64,000 bases of DNA from Alkalilimnicola ehrlichii (lineage in GTDB: Bacteria; Pseudomonadota; Gammaproteobacteria; Nitrococcales; AK92): positions 1 to 64,000 of the forward strand of contig NZ_NFZV01000014.1 in the NCBI RefSeq assembly GCF_003399765.1. The letters are read 5' to 3'. Positions within the stretch are counted from its first letter, which is position 1, and each line of letters starts with the position of its first letter. A program made the translations under genes and the position numbers. This document shows positions 30,173-40,968 of the stretch, in pieces. The notes beneath the pieces are model-generated. The model was not told the origin of the DNA, made no database searches, and saw nothing but the letters and a program-made list of their open reading frames with translations.

Positions 30173-30888
30173 GTGACTCCCCGAAAAAGGTTGGTTTAGT
30201 CTTCGGAGGCTCCTCCGGAATTGGCCGCGCAATCGCCCAACGCATGGCTAGCGAAGGCTTCGCCGTGGTGGTTGCCAGCCGCCGCGGCGCGGCGCCGCGA
30301 GGGATCGCTCCGATCCGTTGCGATGTCAGGTGCGCGGACGACGTGGCAGCGGCTTTCGAAGCCGCATCTATGGAGCGAGCTTGCGTGGACTGGGTGGTGA
30401 ATGCCGCAGGTGTCGGTTTCTACGCGCCCTTTAGGCATGGCTTCGAACAACAGTGGCAGGCGATTCTCGACACTAACGTGCAAGGCCTATTGAATATAGT
30501 CGCCGCACTGACGTCGCCGTCGAACAAGACGGGGCACTACGTCCACATCGGATCGCTGGCCGGCAGCCGGCCGTCCCGCACTCCCGGCAACGAGGTGTAT
30601 GGTGCCGCGAAGGCCGCCGGCGCGAACATCTTGGCGCGCCTGCGAGAAAGGCTGCGGGAAGCGGGGGACTTCACGAAAATTACGCTCGTTACTCCGGGCT
30701 ACGTTGGCGATACGGAGTTCGTGCGTAACTTTTTCAATCACGCGACCGAATACTCTCAGCCGCTGCTAGACAGCTTCGAACCCCTGATTCCTGACCAGGT
30801 TGCAGAGATTGTACGGTACGCGTTAGCGGCGCCGGGAAACGTGGAGCTAAGCGAGATCGTGGTTCGTCCAACGCGACAGCCGGACTAG
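30169..30888 (+). CDS. Short-chain dehydrogenase/reductase
   Basis: A 239-residue intact SDR. GTG at 30169 overlaps the megasynthase stop by four bases, so it is translationally coupled to the NRPS-PKS. Family motifs are the nucleotide-binding VFGGSSGIGRAIA, NAAGVG, the catalytic Ser in IGSLAGS, and YxxxK in VYGAAKAAG. It probably reduces or oxidises a carbonyl on the assembly-line intermediate or the released product; because the synthase has no thioesterase, involvement in release chemistry is possible. These roles are inferred from position. Confidence 0.82.
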   Translation: MSDSPKKVGLVFGGSSGIGRAIAQRMASEGFAVVVASRRGAAPRGIAPIRCDVRCADDVAAAFEAASMERACVDWVVNAAGVGFYAPFRHGFEQQWQAILDTNVQGLLNIVAALTSPSNKTGHYVHIGSLAGSRPSRTPGNEVYGAAKAAGANILARLRERLREAGDFTKITLVTPGYVGDTEFVRNFFNHATEYSQPLLDSFEPLIPDQVAEIVRYALAAPGNVELSEIVVRPTRQPD

Positions 30889-31094
30889 CAGATTGCTTCA
30901 GTCGCATGCATCCAGGCCTCCCGGAGGCATCCCTTCCTCGCCGACTAATCTGCTGGCGTTAAAGGCTTAGGGCGCCTGGCGGTGCCCGCTGCCGTGGCGG
31001 TTTTACGGTTTTGGTTCGAGGCGGATGAGTTGCCGGCAAGCTGGAAAATCGAGATGCCAAGGTACCGAGCCTATCCATGATCAAAGGAGTCGAC
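30889..31094. other. Intergenic region between SDR and FAAL fusion genes
   Basis: About 205 bp without a gene. The short hairpin GCCTCCCGGAGGC at 30916-30928 follows the SDR stop but has no T-run. The gap suggests that the FAAL fusion may have its own promoter, though none is obvious. Confidence 0.4.
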
Positions 31095-34000
31095 ATGTCA
31101 CAACCGTTCCCGGAGTTTCGTAACTTAGTGGATGTGAGCCGTTACAGGGCTGAGCGACACGGCGATAAACTCGCGTACTCCATGCTCAAATATGGGGTGA
31201 GCGTAGACGATCAGATGACCTACAGGCAGCTCGATGCGCGCGCCCGCGCTTTGGCGGGAAAGCTGCAACAGTCCGGGCTAGTCGGCCGAACGGCCCTACT
31301 GGTTTTCCGCCCGGCCTGGAATTCGTGGTTGCCTTCATGGGCTGTTTGTACGCCGGCGTGGTAGCGGTCCCGACAGCGCTTCCAGGCCGAAAGTCGCGAG
31401 ACTGGGAGAAAACGGCGGCAATTGCCGACGATGCACGGGTTGCGGTGGTCTTGACCGTCGCCGAACAGCATGATGTCGTTTCCGCGAAATTATTCGAACA
31501 TCTTCGCGATAAAAGCCTAGCCATTCTGGCAACGGACGATGTTCGCGAGGCGCTCGCCGATTTATGGGTTCCCTCGGATCAGAGGGCGGACGCTTTAGCC
31601 TTTTTACAGTATACGTCCGGGTCCACGGGTATGCCGAAAGGCGTGATGGTGACCCACGGGAACCTGATACACAACCAGCAAATGATGCGGCGCGCGTATC
31701 TGCATGACGAACGCACGGTCTATGTATCGTGGCTGCCCTTGTTTCACGATATGGGGTTGATCGGCAGCGTGCTCCAGAGTCTGTACGTTGGGGGGCAGTG
31801 CCACCTGATGACGCCGGTCGCCTTTTTGCAACAACCCCTTCGGTGGTTGCAGGCGATATCGGAACTCAAGGCTACAACGAGCTTTGCGCCGAATTTCGCC
31901 TACGAGCTGTGCCTGCGTCGAATCACCGAAGAACAGCGCGACCGGCTGGACTTGAGCCACTGGCGTCTCGCTCTCAACGGCGCCGAACCCGTGCGGGCGG
32001 AAACGCTGGAGCGCTTTGCCGAGTACTTTGCTCCCTGCGGGTTTAAGTGGCGTTCCCATTTTCCCGCATACGGTCTTGCCGAAGGGACTTTGTTCGTATC
32101 CGGCACGGGAAGTGAGGAAGAGCCCTACATCGTAAGGGTGGATAAAGCCGCGTTGCAGAATCATCGAGTGGTTGTCAGCGAAGCGGTCGAAGGTACCCAG
32201 TGCCTCGTAAGCTCCGGCCGCCCGACACCGATCAGGAAGTGGCCATCGTTAACCCGGATAATTTGGGTCGCTGCGCGTCGCATGAGGTCGGCGAGATCTG
32301 GATCCGGGGAGGTAGTGTGGCGGTTGGCTACTGGGGTAAGGAGGAGGAGTCCCGTAGCGCGTTCGGTGCATCCATTCGCGGCGAAGAAGATGGGGCATAC
32401 CTTCGAACCGGAGACCTTGGCTTCATTACGGATGGGTGGCTGTTCATCACAGGACGGTTAAAGGATGTTCTGATTATTAACGGTGCGAACTTCTATCCGC
32501 AAGATATCGAAGCGGCAGTGCAAAGAAGCCACCCGGCGTTACGATCGGGAGGCGGGGCCGTTTTCAGTGTCGAGGGCGACGGGCGGGAGGAAGTCGTTGT
32601 CGTCCAGGAGGTCGAACGAACGCACTTGAGGCGCTTTGAGCCGGACGAAGTGACAAGGCGGATCAGACAGGCGGTTTCCGAAGAGTTTCAGATCGCGGTT
32701 TCGGCGATCGTCCTTATCAAGCCGATGACGCTGCCGCTTACGTCGAGCGGCAAGGTACAACGCCGGCGGACGCGGGACTTGTTCCTCAAGGGAAGGCTCG
32801 CGGAAGTTGCTGCCTGGCCCGCTTCCTCCGCACGGGCGGAGCAGCGCGAGTCGAATAGGGGCGGGCTCGAAGCCACGCCCGCCCCGAAACACACTCAGTC
32901 GACGGTGAAAGCGAACGAACTCATTAGGTGGCTGCGCGGGTACGCGGAGCACCGGATCAACTCCGCGCTGATCGACGAGCGCCGGTGTGTACCGCCCTAC
33001 ATTGTCATGGACTTCGCCAATCAAGGCCTGTTCGGCATGTGTGTGGACGAGAGCCAGGGCGGACTCGGTTTGAGCCTCCGGGACGCTTTGCGGGTGATTG
33101 AGCAGCTGGCTGCGATAGATGCAAACCTCGCCACGTTAGTTTCGCTTCATCATGTTCTCGGGTCGCGCCCGGTCATGGCGTACGGGTCCGAGGCGCAGCA
33201 GCGGCGGTTTCTTACCGATATGGCCAAGGGGCGGACGCTTGGTGCGTTCGCCTTGAGCGAGCCCGGTGCGGGCTCGAATCCTCGCGCCATCACTGCAACC
33301 GCACGGCCCTCAGGGCAAGGAGGCTGGCTGATCGATGGGGACAAATGTTGGATCGGCAACGGCTCCTGGGCGGGGGTAATAAACATCTTCGCCCAAGTAC
33401 AGGATGACGAGGGAAGGAGCCGGGGGCTTGCGGCCTTCGTGGTAGAGCAGGGGCGCGCAGGCATCAGGATCGGGGAGGAGGCTCCCACTATGGGCATGCG
33501 GGGCATGGTTCAGACCCGGTTACACTTCAAAGATCTCCATGTTACCGAGTCCGACTTGTTGGGTCGCGTCGGGCAGGGCATGGCTGTTGCACAAGATGCC
33601 ATGATGCAGGGTCGTTTATTCATCGCCGCCATGAGTCTCGGGGTCCTCAAGCGGTGCGTGCAACTTATGGTGCGCTATGCCGATCGGCGTGAGGTTTCGA
33701 CCGGACGGCTGCTCGAGAATCCCGTCAGCATTCAGCGCCTTGACGATCTGCGTGCCGCCGTCACAGTGGTGCAAGCGATGGTGGATGGCATGGCGGACTG
33801 CGTCGATCGGCAGGTGCCGATTCCGCCTGAGGTATACGCTGCCTGTAAGATCGTCGCTCCCGAATGGGTTTGGACCGGCGTGGATCAGCTCGTACAAATG
33901 CTTGGAGGCCGCGGCTACGTAGAGAATAACCCGGCTAGCAGAATGATGCGGGATATTCGTTTGTTCCGCATCATGGAAGGGCCAACCGAGTCGTTGGCGT

Positions 34001-34868
34001 CCTTTTTTGGCAGCCGTGTCCTTGGAAGTTCTTCGGATTTCAATGCCTTTCTGGAGTTCAGGCTTCAGGCCCCCGGCGTTGCCCAGGACATAACGGAGAT
34101 GGCGGTCGAGCTGCTCGCCTTGGCGTCGGATGGAGTCGGTAGCCTTAGCGCCGGACAGCGCAGACAGTTGGCTCAGGCCGCAGTCGGAGAGGTGGCCGCG
34201 CTTTACGTGGCGCGTGCCTTCCTAGATATGCAGACAACGAGGGATAAGGCTGCATCGTTGGAGCATGCGAGGGACTGGCTCGAACGTAGGATCAAGCTGA
34301 AGCATGCCGAAGTAGTCGCCATGCTTGGCCATTCGCACGCGTGGCCGACGGCTACCCAGCTGACGGACTTCGCCGAGGGGCTGGCCAACGACATCGGCGA
34401 CGTGGTTCAACAAGCGCCAGGAGTAGAGCTTGCGCTGGACGCTATCCTAGCGCGGAATCCTGCGGGTTCGGCGGCGTCGGCGGGGGATGACGGAGCAGTT
34501 GGGCGACAGCACGTCACCAATCGCGGAGACGGCGTTAGCGCCGCAGTAGCTGAGGCTGCGCGCCTTCTCCCGGCGCTCGCAAGCATGAGTTGGAAGCCTG
34601 GATCATGGCCTGGTTGGTCAAGCGTTGCCGCGGTCTCGACGAGATCATGGAAGCCCAGGCGGCATTTTCTGACCTCGGGGTCGACTCGGTCACCGCGGTC
34701 GAGCTGGCGTTCGATTTGCAGACCTGGTTGGGCTTCGCAGTCGATCCGGCTGCGGTTTGGCAGCACGCTACAATCGAAGCCCTCGCCGAATCCCTCGCCA
34801 GCAAGGAAGCAAGCGGCGCGATCGATGCCACCGGCGTCTCTCAGCAGCAGGTTGCAATGGCGGATTGA
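31095..34868 (+). CDS. FAAL - acyl-CoA dehydrogenase - ACP fusion (three frame breaks)
   Basis: About 1,258 residues. ATG at 31095 has AAGGAG five bases upstream. A fatty acyl-AMP ligase comes first (YTSGSTGMPKGVMVTHGN, WLPLFHDMGLIG, TGDLGF, TSSGKVQRRRT). An acyl-CoA dehydrogenase domain follows from about 32900 (GAFALSEPGAGSN, WIGNGSW, QMLGGRGYVENNPASRMMRD). The C-terminal carrier domain has LGVDSVTAVELA. Breaks of one base lie at T4 31303-31306, C3 32221-32223 and near 34575-34592. Expected chemistry: activate a fatty acid as acyl-AMP, load it onto the fused or another carrier, and desaturate it at the alpha-beta position. It would supply an enoyl chain for N- or O-acylation of the proline-derived unit. 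The three-part fusion is unusual but its order is chemically coherent. Confidence 0.85.
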
Positions 34869-35052
34869 TTTAGATCCAAGTTCGGGCAGCCGGAATTCGC
34901 TACTCGAATCACCGGATTATTAAGTGTCGTGATGCAGGGATAGGGGGTGGAAGGCGGTTTGGCGGGAAAGCCACACCGTCCCGCCCCCTGTGGATGTGGA
35001 TGCCGGATGCACGAGCCTGACAGCTACGCTGCCGTTTAGGCTGTGCCAGCAT
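34869..35052. other. Convergent spacer between FAAL fusion gene and proS
   Basis: About 185 bp between two convergent genes. GC-rich self-complementary segments around 34950-34985 might form a bidirectional terminator, but no clean stem with a T-run is visible. Confidence 0.35.
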
Positions 35053-36753
35053 TTAGTACTCGCGGAGAAACTCCACTATCGCGTCGAACGGCACGTTCTG
35101 GCTGTTTGAGTCGCGTCGGTGGCGGTACTCTACGCAGTTGTTCTCAAGGTTTCTATCGGATACCACCACCCTATGAGGAATGCCGATTAGCTCCATATCC
35201 GCGAACTTCACGCCCGGACGAGCTTCGCGGTCGTCCCAAAGCACCTCAATGCCCGCTGCCGTTAGCTGTTGGTAAAGTTGCTCCGATGCAGCGGCGACTT
35301 GTGGCGATTTAGCCATATTGAGGGAAACCAGCGCGACCTGAAAGGGCGAGATCGCCGACGGCCAGATAATCCCGCGCTCGTCGTGGTGTTGCTCGATCGC
35401 CGCCGCGACCAGCCGCGAGACGCCGATCCCATAGCAGCCCATCGTCGGAATTTGGCTGCGGCCCTGCTCGTCGAGCACCGACGCCCCCAAGGCTTCCGTG
35501 TACTTCTGGCCCAACTGGAATATGTGGCCCACCTCAATGCCGCGGGTGATCTGTAACCGGCCATGTCCGTCGGGGCTAGCGTCGCCGGCGACCACATTGC
35601 GTAGGTCATGCACTTCCGGCTCCGGAAGGTCGCGCTGCCAGTTGGCGCCGGTCCAGTACTGACCCGGACGATTGGCACCGCAAGCAAAATCGGCAACCGC
35701 TGCTGCAGCACGGTCGGCGATAACGGGAATCGATAGCCCTATCGGCCCGACCGAGGCCGGAGAGCAGCCGAAAGCTTCGCGGATACGGTCGGCGGAGGGG
35801 AACCGTAAGGGCGCGGCGGCTCCAGCGAGCTTTGCGGCCTTTACCTCGTTAAGCTCATGATCGGCGCGCAGAACCAAGGCGATCAGGCCGCCGTCCTCAG
35901 CTTCGATGAGGATGGTCTTCAAGCATTGTTGCAAAGGAATGTCCAGAGCTTGGCTCAGGCTGGCGGGGTCTTCTTGCGTTGGGACATCGACCGCCGTAAG
36001 CGAAGCGCTGGGCACAGGCCTCGGCGCCGCCGGTTGCACCGCTTCGGCGAGTTCCACATTGGCGGCATAATCGCTGGTATCGGAAACCGCAAGCGCGTCT
36101 TCGCCGGCGTCGGCAAGCACGTGAAATTCATGCGAGGCGCTACCGCCAATATCGCCGGTATCGGCCTGCACCGCACGAAACGTCAGGCCAAGCCGCGTGA
36201 AAATGCGTGTGTACGCGTCGTACATGGCGGCGTATCTTTCGGCCAGCGATTCCTGATCGGAATGGAACGAGTACGCATCCTTCATAACGAACTCCCGCGC
36301 GCGCATTACGCCAAATCGCGGCCGGGTTTCGTCGCGAAACTTTGTTTGTATCTGATAAAAGCAAATGGGGAGCTGCTTGTAGCTTTTTAGCTCCCGTCTC
36401 GCAAGGTCGGTGATGACTTCTTCGTGCGTAGGGCCAAAGCAGAATTCCCGCTCGTGCCGGTCTTTTATCTTTAGAAGCAACTTGCCGTACTGGCCCCATC
36501 GGCCCGACTCCTGCCATAGCTCCGCGGGTTGTACGGCCGGCATCAAAAGCTCTTGGGCGCCGGCGTTATCCATCTCCTCCCGCACCACGGCTTCCACTTT
36601 TCGCAGCACCCTAAGACCGAGGGGAAGCCAAGTGTAGAGGCCCGACGCCAATCTACGGATCAGGCCCGCTTGCAGCATGAGTTTATGGCTCGCAAGCTCG
36701 GCATCGGCGGGTGTTTCTTTGCTGGTAAAAAGGGGGTGCTTAGTGGTTCGCAT
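35053..36753 (-). CDS. proS: Prolyl-tRNA synthetase (bacterial type)
   Basis: A 566-residue class II synthetase. The start at 36753 ([19 protein letters not shown]) is chosen because it matches the usual ProRS N terminus; an in-frame TTG lies seven codons upstream. Class II motif 2 ([26 protein letters not shown]) and motif 3 ([10 protein letters not shown]) are clear. The central editing (INS) domain of the bacterial form lies between about 225 and 390, with the C-terminal anticodon-binding domain after 460. Length is normal and the frame intact. It lies on the opposite strand inside the biosynthetic cluster, whose assembly line loads proline. It may be the sole housekeeping gene or a resistant second copy; the sequence alone does not decide. 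Confidence 0.95.
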   Translation of the reverse strand: MRTTKHPLFTSKETPADAELASHKLMLQAGLIRRLASGLYTWLPLGLRVLRKVEAVVREEMDNAGAQELLMPAVQPAELWQESGRWGQYGKLLLKIKDRHEREFCFGPTHEEVITDLARRELKSYKQLPICFYQIQTKFRDETRPRFGVMRAREFVMKDAYSFHSDQESLAERYAAMYDAYTRIFTRLGLTFRAVQADTGDIGGSASHEFHVLADAGEDALAVSDTSDYAANVELAEAVQPAAPRPVPSASLTAVDVPTQEDPASLSQALDIPLQQCLKTILIEAEDGGLIALVLRADHELNEVKAAKLAGAAAPLRFPSADRIREAFGCSPASVGPIGLSIPVIADRAAAAVADFACGANRPGQYWTGANWQRDLPEPEVHDLRNVVAGDASPDGHGRLQITRGIEVGHIFQLGQKYTEALGASVLDEQGRSQIPTMGCYGIGVSRLVAAAIEQHHDERGIIWPSAISPFQVALVSLNMAKSPQVAAASEQLYQQLTAAGIEVLWDDREARPGVKFADMELIGIPHRVVVSDRNLENNCVEYRHRRDSNSQNVPFDAIVEFLREY

Positions 36754-36888
36754 CTTCAGAAGCTGGCTCGTCAATTGAACTGGGCGGATAGGTTATCCCA
36801 GCGCCGCCGCCAAGGCTAGCTGCGTGCTCCCCTTCGACTTGACGCTGGCCGGAGTGCTCTCGGCGCCCGGTGGCATAAGGTGTGTGTG

Positions 36889-38172
36889 TTACAAGCGTCC
36901 GTCGACCGCGTGGGCTGGGTAGATGCCCTTGATGTCGTACAGTATGCCGCCTTCCTTGAGGAGGCTGCGTACGGATGCAGGGCTCATTTCCCTGAAGTGC
37001 TCATGCGCGACCGCAACAATAGCGGCATCGTAAGCACCTGATGCAGGCTGGTTCAAGAGACTTACGCCGTGCTCCCGTTGCGTTTGCTCCGGGTCGCCAT
37101 GCGGGTCGTATACGTCAACGTCGGCACCGTATGTCTCTAGCTCGCGAACGACATCGATGACACGGCTATTGCGAACGTCCGGGCAGTTCTCCTTGAACGT
37201 CATGCCCAGGATAAGAACGCGGCCACCCGCTAGATGAAGCCTGTTCCTCGCCATGAGTTTTGCAACTTGCCCCGCTACGTATGCGCCCATCGAGTCGTTA
37301 ATACGTCTTCCTGCCAGAATCACGGCGGGGTGGAGGCCGACTTCTTGTGCCTTGTGAGTCAGGTAGTAAGGGTCGACCCCGATGCAGTGGCCACCGACAA
37401 GTCCAGGCCGAAAGGGTAGAAAGTTCCACTTCGTCGAGGCGGCATCCAAGACTTCATTGGTGTCGATGGCGAGCTTGTTACAGATGAGAGCGAGCTCGTT
37501 GACGAGGGCGATGTTTAGGTCGCGCTGAGTGTTCTCTATTATCTTTGCGGCCTCTGCCACTTTGATGCTACTCACCTTGTGAGTGCCGGCAGGGATAATG
37601 GTGCGGTATAAAGCGTCGACGAAGTCGGCGACCTCGGGCGTCGAGCCCGAGGTAATCTTGCAGATCGTGGTCAGGCGGTGCTTTTTATCCCCGGGGTTGA
37701 TGCGCTCGGGGCTGTAACCGAGGTAGAACCCGTCGTTGAGTCGGAGTCCCGACGTCCGCTCCAGTACCGGGGCGCATACTTCCTCCGTGGCACCGGGATA
37801 GACCGTAGATTCGTAGATGACGATATCGCCACGCTTCAAATGACGGCCGACGGTCGCGCTTGCGTTCTGCAGGAGGGTGAGGACCGGCTTCCTGGCCGCG
37901 TCAACTGGCGTGGGCACCGTCACGACGTATACGTTTGCCGTGGCGAGTGCGTCGGGGTCGTCGGTCAGCCTAAGCCGAGTCGCCCGCCGTAGCTCCTTTG
38001 CTTCGACCTCGCGAGTGGAGTCGAGCGCATTCCGCAGCTCTTCGATGCGCAAGGGCGATATGTCGAAGCCGACCGTGTCGTACTGCTTCCCGAACTCCAC
38101 AGCGAGCGGCAGTCCTACGTAGCCAAGCCCGATTACGGCGACGCGCGTGTCCGTCAATCCATACGTGTTCAT
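36889..38172 (-). CDS. UDP-N-acetylhexosamine 6-dehydrogenase (TviB/WbpO type)
   Basis: A 427-residue intact UDP-sugar dehydrogenase of the Ugd/WecC/TviB family. The NAD-binding motif [18 protein letters not shown] is at residues 11-28. The catalytic segment is [17 protein letters not shown], with the nucleophilic Cys in [22 protein letters not shown] begins the third domain. The closest pattern I recall is the TviB/WbpO group, which oxidises UDP-GlcNAc or UDP-GalNAc to the uronic acid for polysaccharide synthesis. No glycosyltransferase is adjacent. It may be unrelated to the cluster or supply a sugar; position is the only link. Confidence 0.88.
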   Translation of the reverse strand: MNTYGLTDTRVAVIGLGYVGLPLAVEFGKQYDTVGFDISPLRIEELRNALDSTREVEAKELRRATRLRLTDDPDALATANVYVVTVPTPVDAARKPVLTLLQNASATVGRHLKRGDIVIYESTVYPGATEEVCAPVLERTSGLRLNDGFYLGYSPERINPGDKKHRLTTICKITSGSTPEVADFVDALYRTIIPAGTHKVSSIKVAEAAKIIENTQRDLNIALVNELALICNKLAIDTNEVLDAASTKWNFLPFRPGLVGGHCIGVDPYYLTHKAQEVGLHPAVILAGRRINDSMGAYVAGQVAKLMARNRLHLAGGRVLILGMTFKENCPDVRNSRVIDVVRELETYGADVDVYDPHGDPEQTQREHGVSLLNQPASGAYDAAIVAVAHEHFREMSPASVRSLLKEGGILYDIKGIYPAHAVDGRL

Positions 38173-38468
38173 AGTAATCCTGCCGTCTGACCGATGCTAA
38201 TGTCGGAAGCTCACCTCTCCGCGAGCCCCGACAGAAGGCGACTGCAGCCGGGAGCTGCCTGGTCGAGCGGCGGTGCGGGCTTCGGGCTAGCTTTTTAACA
38301 GTGCGTGTTAGCAGCGCCAATGACATGTCTATGTGATTGCGGCGGTGCAGCGTAGCTTGTAGCTTGCGCGGCTTGGGCAGCTTGTCGGTGGGTGGCGAAA
38401 CGCAGCGAGCGGCTGCCGGCAGCCGTTAAGAATGTTTCTACCCGTTAGCGCTTTAATCCGGAGTTGTT
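38173..38468. other. Divergent promoter region between sugar dehydrogenase and ATP-grasp genes
   Basis: About 300 bp between two divergent genes. No operator, repeat or hairpin stands out. The ribosome site of the right-hand gene (GGAG near 38460) is at its right edge. Confidence 0.4.
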
Positions 38469-39944
38469 GTGAATTGGAATTCCGAGCTGACGTCCATGGA
38501 AGTGCTCCGTAAGGCGTGGAGCCAGCTTTTGGCGAAAGGCGAGAAGGACGACTCGGCTGCGGCCGCGCTTGCGCGGCTCCTAGCGCTTCGAATGGATGGG
38601 TTGGATATCGATAGCGCCTCCGGGTTGCTTCCGGTACTGCCCGTGATGCTTACCGCCAAGCAGGAATTTGCTATTCACCAGCTGGTGGATGAATTGTGCA
38701 CCCTGATTCGCCGGGTGGCGAAAGATATAATGGCTTGCCCCGATGGCTTGAGCTTGTTAGGGATAGGGGATGCGCAGCACGAGAATTTTATGGCTCCATG
38801 CGCTTCCGATAGGCATGCTGCCGATATCTTGCGTGCCGACGTCATTCTCAATTGCGGCAAGCCGTACATCATTGAAGTTAACTTCAACAGCCTACTTGGC
38901 GGGAGCAGCGAAACGCCGGTTCTGACCGGTGCCTATCTAGATTGGTGTTTGCGAGCCGAGCATGGCGAAGGTATGGGTTTTACCGCCGCTAACTTTTTCT
39001 CGGCGCGCACTCATTATCTATGGTCTCTACTCCGTCGCAACCCTCTTAAGGGGCGCCCGGTTGTCGCGGTTATCGGCCTGCCGTCGGATATCGAGACATA
39101 TCGTAGTTTCTTCGAGCGAGAGCAGCACTACCTGAGAAGCCACGGCGTGCTGGCCATTCTGGTGCCTCCGGAAAAGGTTGCCGTCGTTGACGGCTGGTTG
39201 GTTGCGGGCGGCCACCGTTTGGACATCGCGATCAGGCAGTATCAGCTCGGTGACGCCGTGCGCGATGAGCTGGATTTCGCCCACTTGAGGTCGCTGGAAC
39301 AAGAGGCGCGGCATACGATCTTCCTCACAACGCAGCACTGCCAGCTTTACAGTAGCAAGTATATCCTCGCGGAACTGCACGCGCGGGCGCCAGGCCTTGA
39401 CGCCGCCGAGCGACAGCTTGTTTACGAACATGTGCCTTGGACGGCTGTGCTGCGGGAGGGAAGGGCGAATCAGCTGGGGGATGCCGTAGACCTCTTGCCG
39501 TTCGTGCTCGCTAACCGCGAGGGTTTGGTGATCAAACCGATCGACGCCAACATGGGCCGCGGTGTGGTCGTCGGGCGCGACGTGACGGCGGAGCAATGGC
39601 GTCGTGTGGTGGAGGCCGCCGCAACGGAGGGGAGGCACGTCGTCCAGTGGTTCGTCGAAAGCGATCTATTCCCCATGCTTAGCTGCGATCCCGCTTCCGG
39701 TAACCTGCAAGAGAGTTACGTGCAGTCCGTGTTCGGACCTTATCAGCTCGGCGGTCGGCCTGGCGGAATCAATGTGCGGCAACGACGCGTGGACGACGGC
39801 TGTCACATGGTGAACTGGGATAACGACAAGATCATGAATGCGGCCCTGACGGCGTACCCAGATGTATTCGCCGCTAATGGGCAGGAGGGTGTCCGGGAGT
39901 CCTCCGCCAGGCCGAGTAAGGCAGTCCATGATTTTGACTACTGA
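38469..39944 (+). CDS. ATP-grasp-like ligase of unknown substrate
   Basis: A 491-residue intact protein. GTG at 38469 has GGAG just upstream; an ATG at 38496 is an alternative. I see EVNFNSLLGG at about residue 137, and REGLVIKPIDANMGRGVVVGRD at about 354, which looks like an ATP-grasp nucleotide-binding strand-loop with Lys and Gly-rich turn. PGGINVRQRRVDD and NWDNDK lie near the C terminus. The order (EVN early, K-Gly loop late) is closer to circularly permuted ATP-grasp enzymes such as glutathionylspermidine-synthase-like proteins than to the canonical order. Such enzymes form amide or ester bonds through acyl phosphates. In this cluster it could join an amine or amino acid to an acyl chain. 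Confidence 0.55.
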   Translation: MNWNSELTSMEVLRKAWSQLLAKGEKDDSAAAALARLLALRMDGLDIDSASGLLPVLPVMLTAKQEFAIHQLVDELCTLIRRVAKDIMACPDGLSLLGIGDAQHENFMAPCASDRHAADILRADVILNCGKPYIIEVNFNSLLGGSSETPVLTGAYLDWCLRAEHGEGMGFTAANFFSARTHYLWSLLRRNPLKGRPVVAVIGLPSDIETYRSFFEREQHYLRSHGVLAILVPPEKVAVVDGWLVAGGHRLDIAIRQYQLGDAVRDELDFAHLRSLEQEARHTIFLTTQHCQLYSSKYILAELHARAPGLDAAERQLVYEHVPWTAVLREGRANQLGDAVDLLPFVLANREGLVIKPIDANMGRGVVVGRDVTAEQWRRVVEAAATEGRHVVQWFVESDLFPMLSCDPASGNLQESYVQSVFGPYQLGGRPGGINVRQRRVDDGCHMVNWDNDKIMNAALTAYPDVFAANGQEGVRESSARPSKAVHDFDY

Positions 39945-39955
39945 GAGCAGCAGTT

Positions 39956-40968
39956 ATGAAGTTCGATGACGTATGGATTGCCGGAGCCGGTGCGGCCTTA
40001 GGGAATTTAGTATCAGCGGCGGATGCAGTTGCCGACGGTCGCTACCCACGCGGGTGGGCGATGTGGGCGGGGATGTCATCGGTTTCGGTATCCGAACTGT
40101 TTCCCGGTGAGTTGGCCGTTATAGCAGGAAGGGAGGCGCTGCAGAGTTCCAGTATCGATCCGGGCGCCATTGGGCTCCACGTGTTTTCAAGCATGTCGTT
40201 TCCGGGGCTTTATGCGTGGCCGGTATCTCATTTCGTTGCGCGTCGGCTGATTCCGCCGTTCTCTGGTTTGTCCTTTTGGAATAATGCTTTCTCGGCTAGC
40301 TCGCTGGCGGCGATCGAGATCGGGGCGAGTATGATGTGTGGAAGGCCGGATATCCAGGCAGCGCTTCTCACGACAGGCGATCGATTCCATCTCCCCGATG
40401 TAGATCGTTGGAAGCACGACAGGGGCTTGGTCTTCGGCGACGGCGGCGGTGCCCTGGTACTGAGTCGCGCGGGAGGTTGGGCGCGACTGAAGTGCGTGGT
40501 GTCGTGGACGGATCCAGAGCTGGAGGAGATGCATCGGGGGGAAGATGTTCTATGTAGTATGGGGGAAACCCGTTGGCCGGTAGATCAGAGCAAGCGCTAC
40601 AACGACTATTTTGCCAAAGACGAAGTCGTGCTTCCAAAGGTGGTGGAGCGTTCGTCCGATAACGCAAAAAGGTGTTTTCCGAAGCGTTGGCCGAGGCCGA
40701 GGCGAGTGTGGACGATCTTCGTTGGGTGATTGCGCCTTTCACAGGAAGAACCATGTTCTTGAAAGAGTTTTCCGAGCCGCTTGGTTTTCGTCCGGAGAAC
40801 AGTCTGTTGGAGTTTGGCTGCACGTTAGGTCATCTAGGAGCTGGAGATCAAATGGTCGGGCTGCGGGAGATGATGACGAAAAATCTCGCATCCAGCGGCG
40901 ACCTCATCGGGTTGCTTGGCGTCGGTGTCGGGCAGACCTGGTCGGCAGCTGTGTTAGAGGTTTGTTGA
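39956..40968 (+). CDS. Ketosynthase III-like acyltransferase, Ser in place of active Cys (frame break at A5, 40666-40670)
   Basis: About 337 residues of KAS III (FabH) fold. It begins VWIAGAGAALGNLV and contains the family segment GLVFGDGGGALVLSR. Where FabH and CerJ have the nucleophilic Cys before the helix (QGCNGGLASLEL-type), this protein reads FSASSLAAIEI, so Ser aligns with Cys, as in DpsC. The usual PHQ His motif reads APFTGR. GHLGAGDQM near the end is typical of the DpsC/CerJ branch. The frame breaks at A5 (40666-40670) and continues one base earlier as FSEALAEAEASVDDL. It starts 11 bp after the ATP-grasp gene. Likely an acyl shuttle, or a catalytically altered partner, rather than a chain-starting KAS III. 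Confidence 0.7.

Noticed and set aside
22578-34868. Pyrrole-forming pathway (prolyl-PCP oxidised by the acyl-CoA dehydrogenase)
   Set aside because: The dehydrogenase domain is fused to a fatty acyl-AMP ligase and its own carrier, not to the prolyl A-PCP, so a fatty acyl substrate is more likely. The possibility is not fully excluded.
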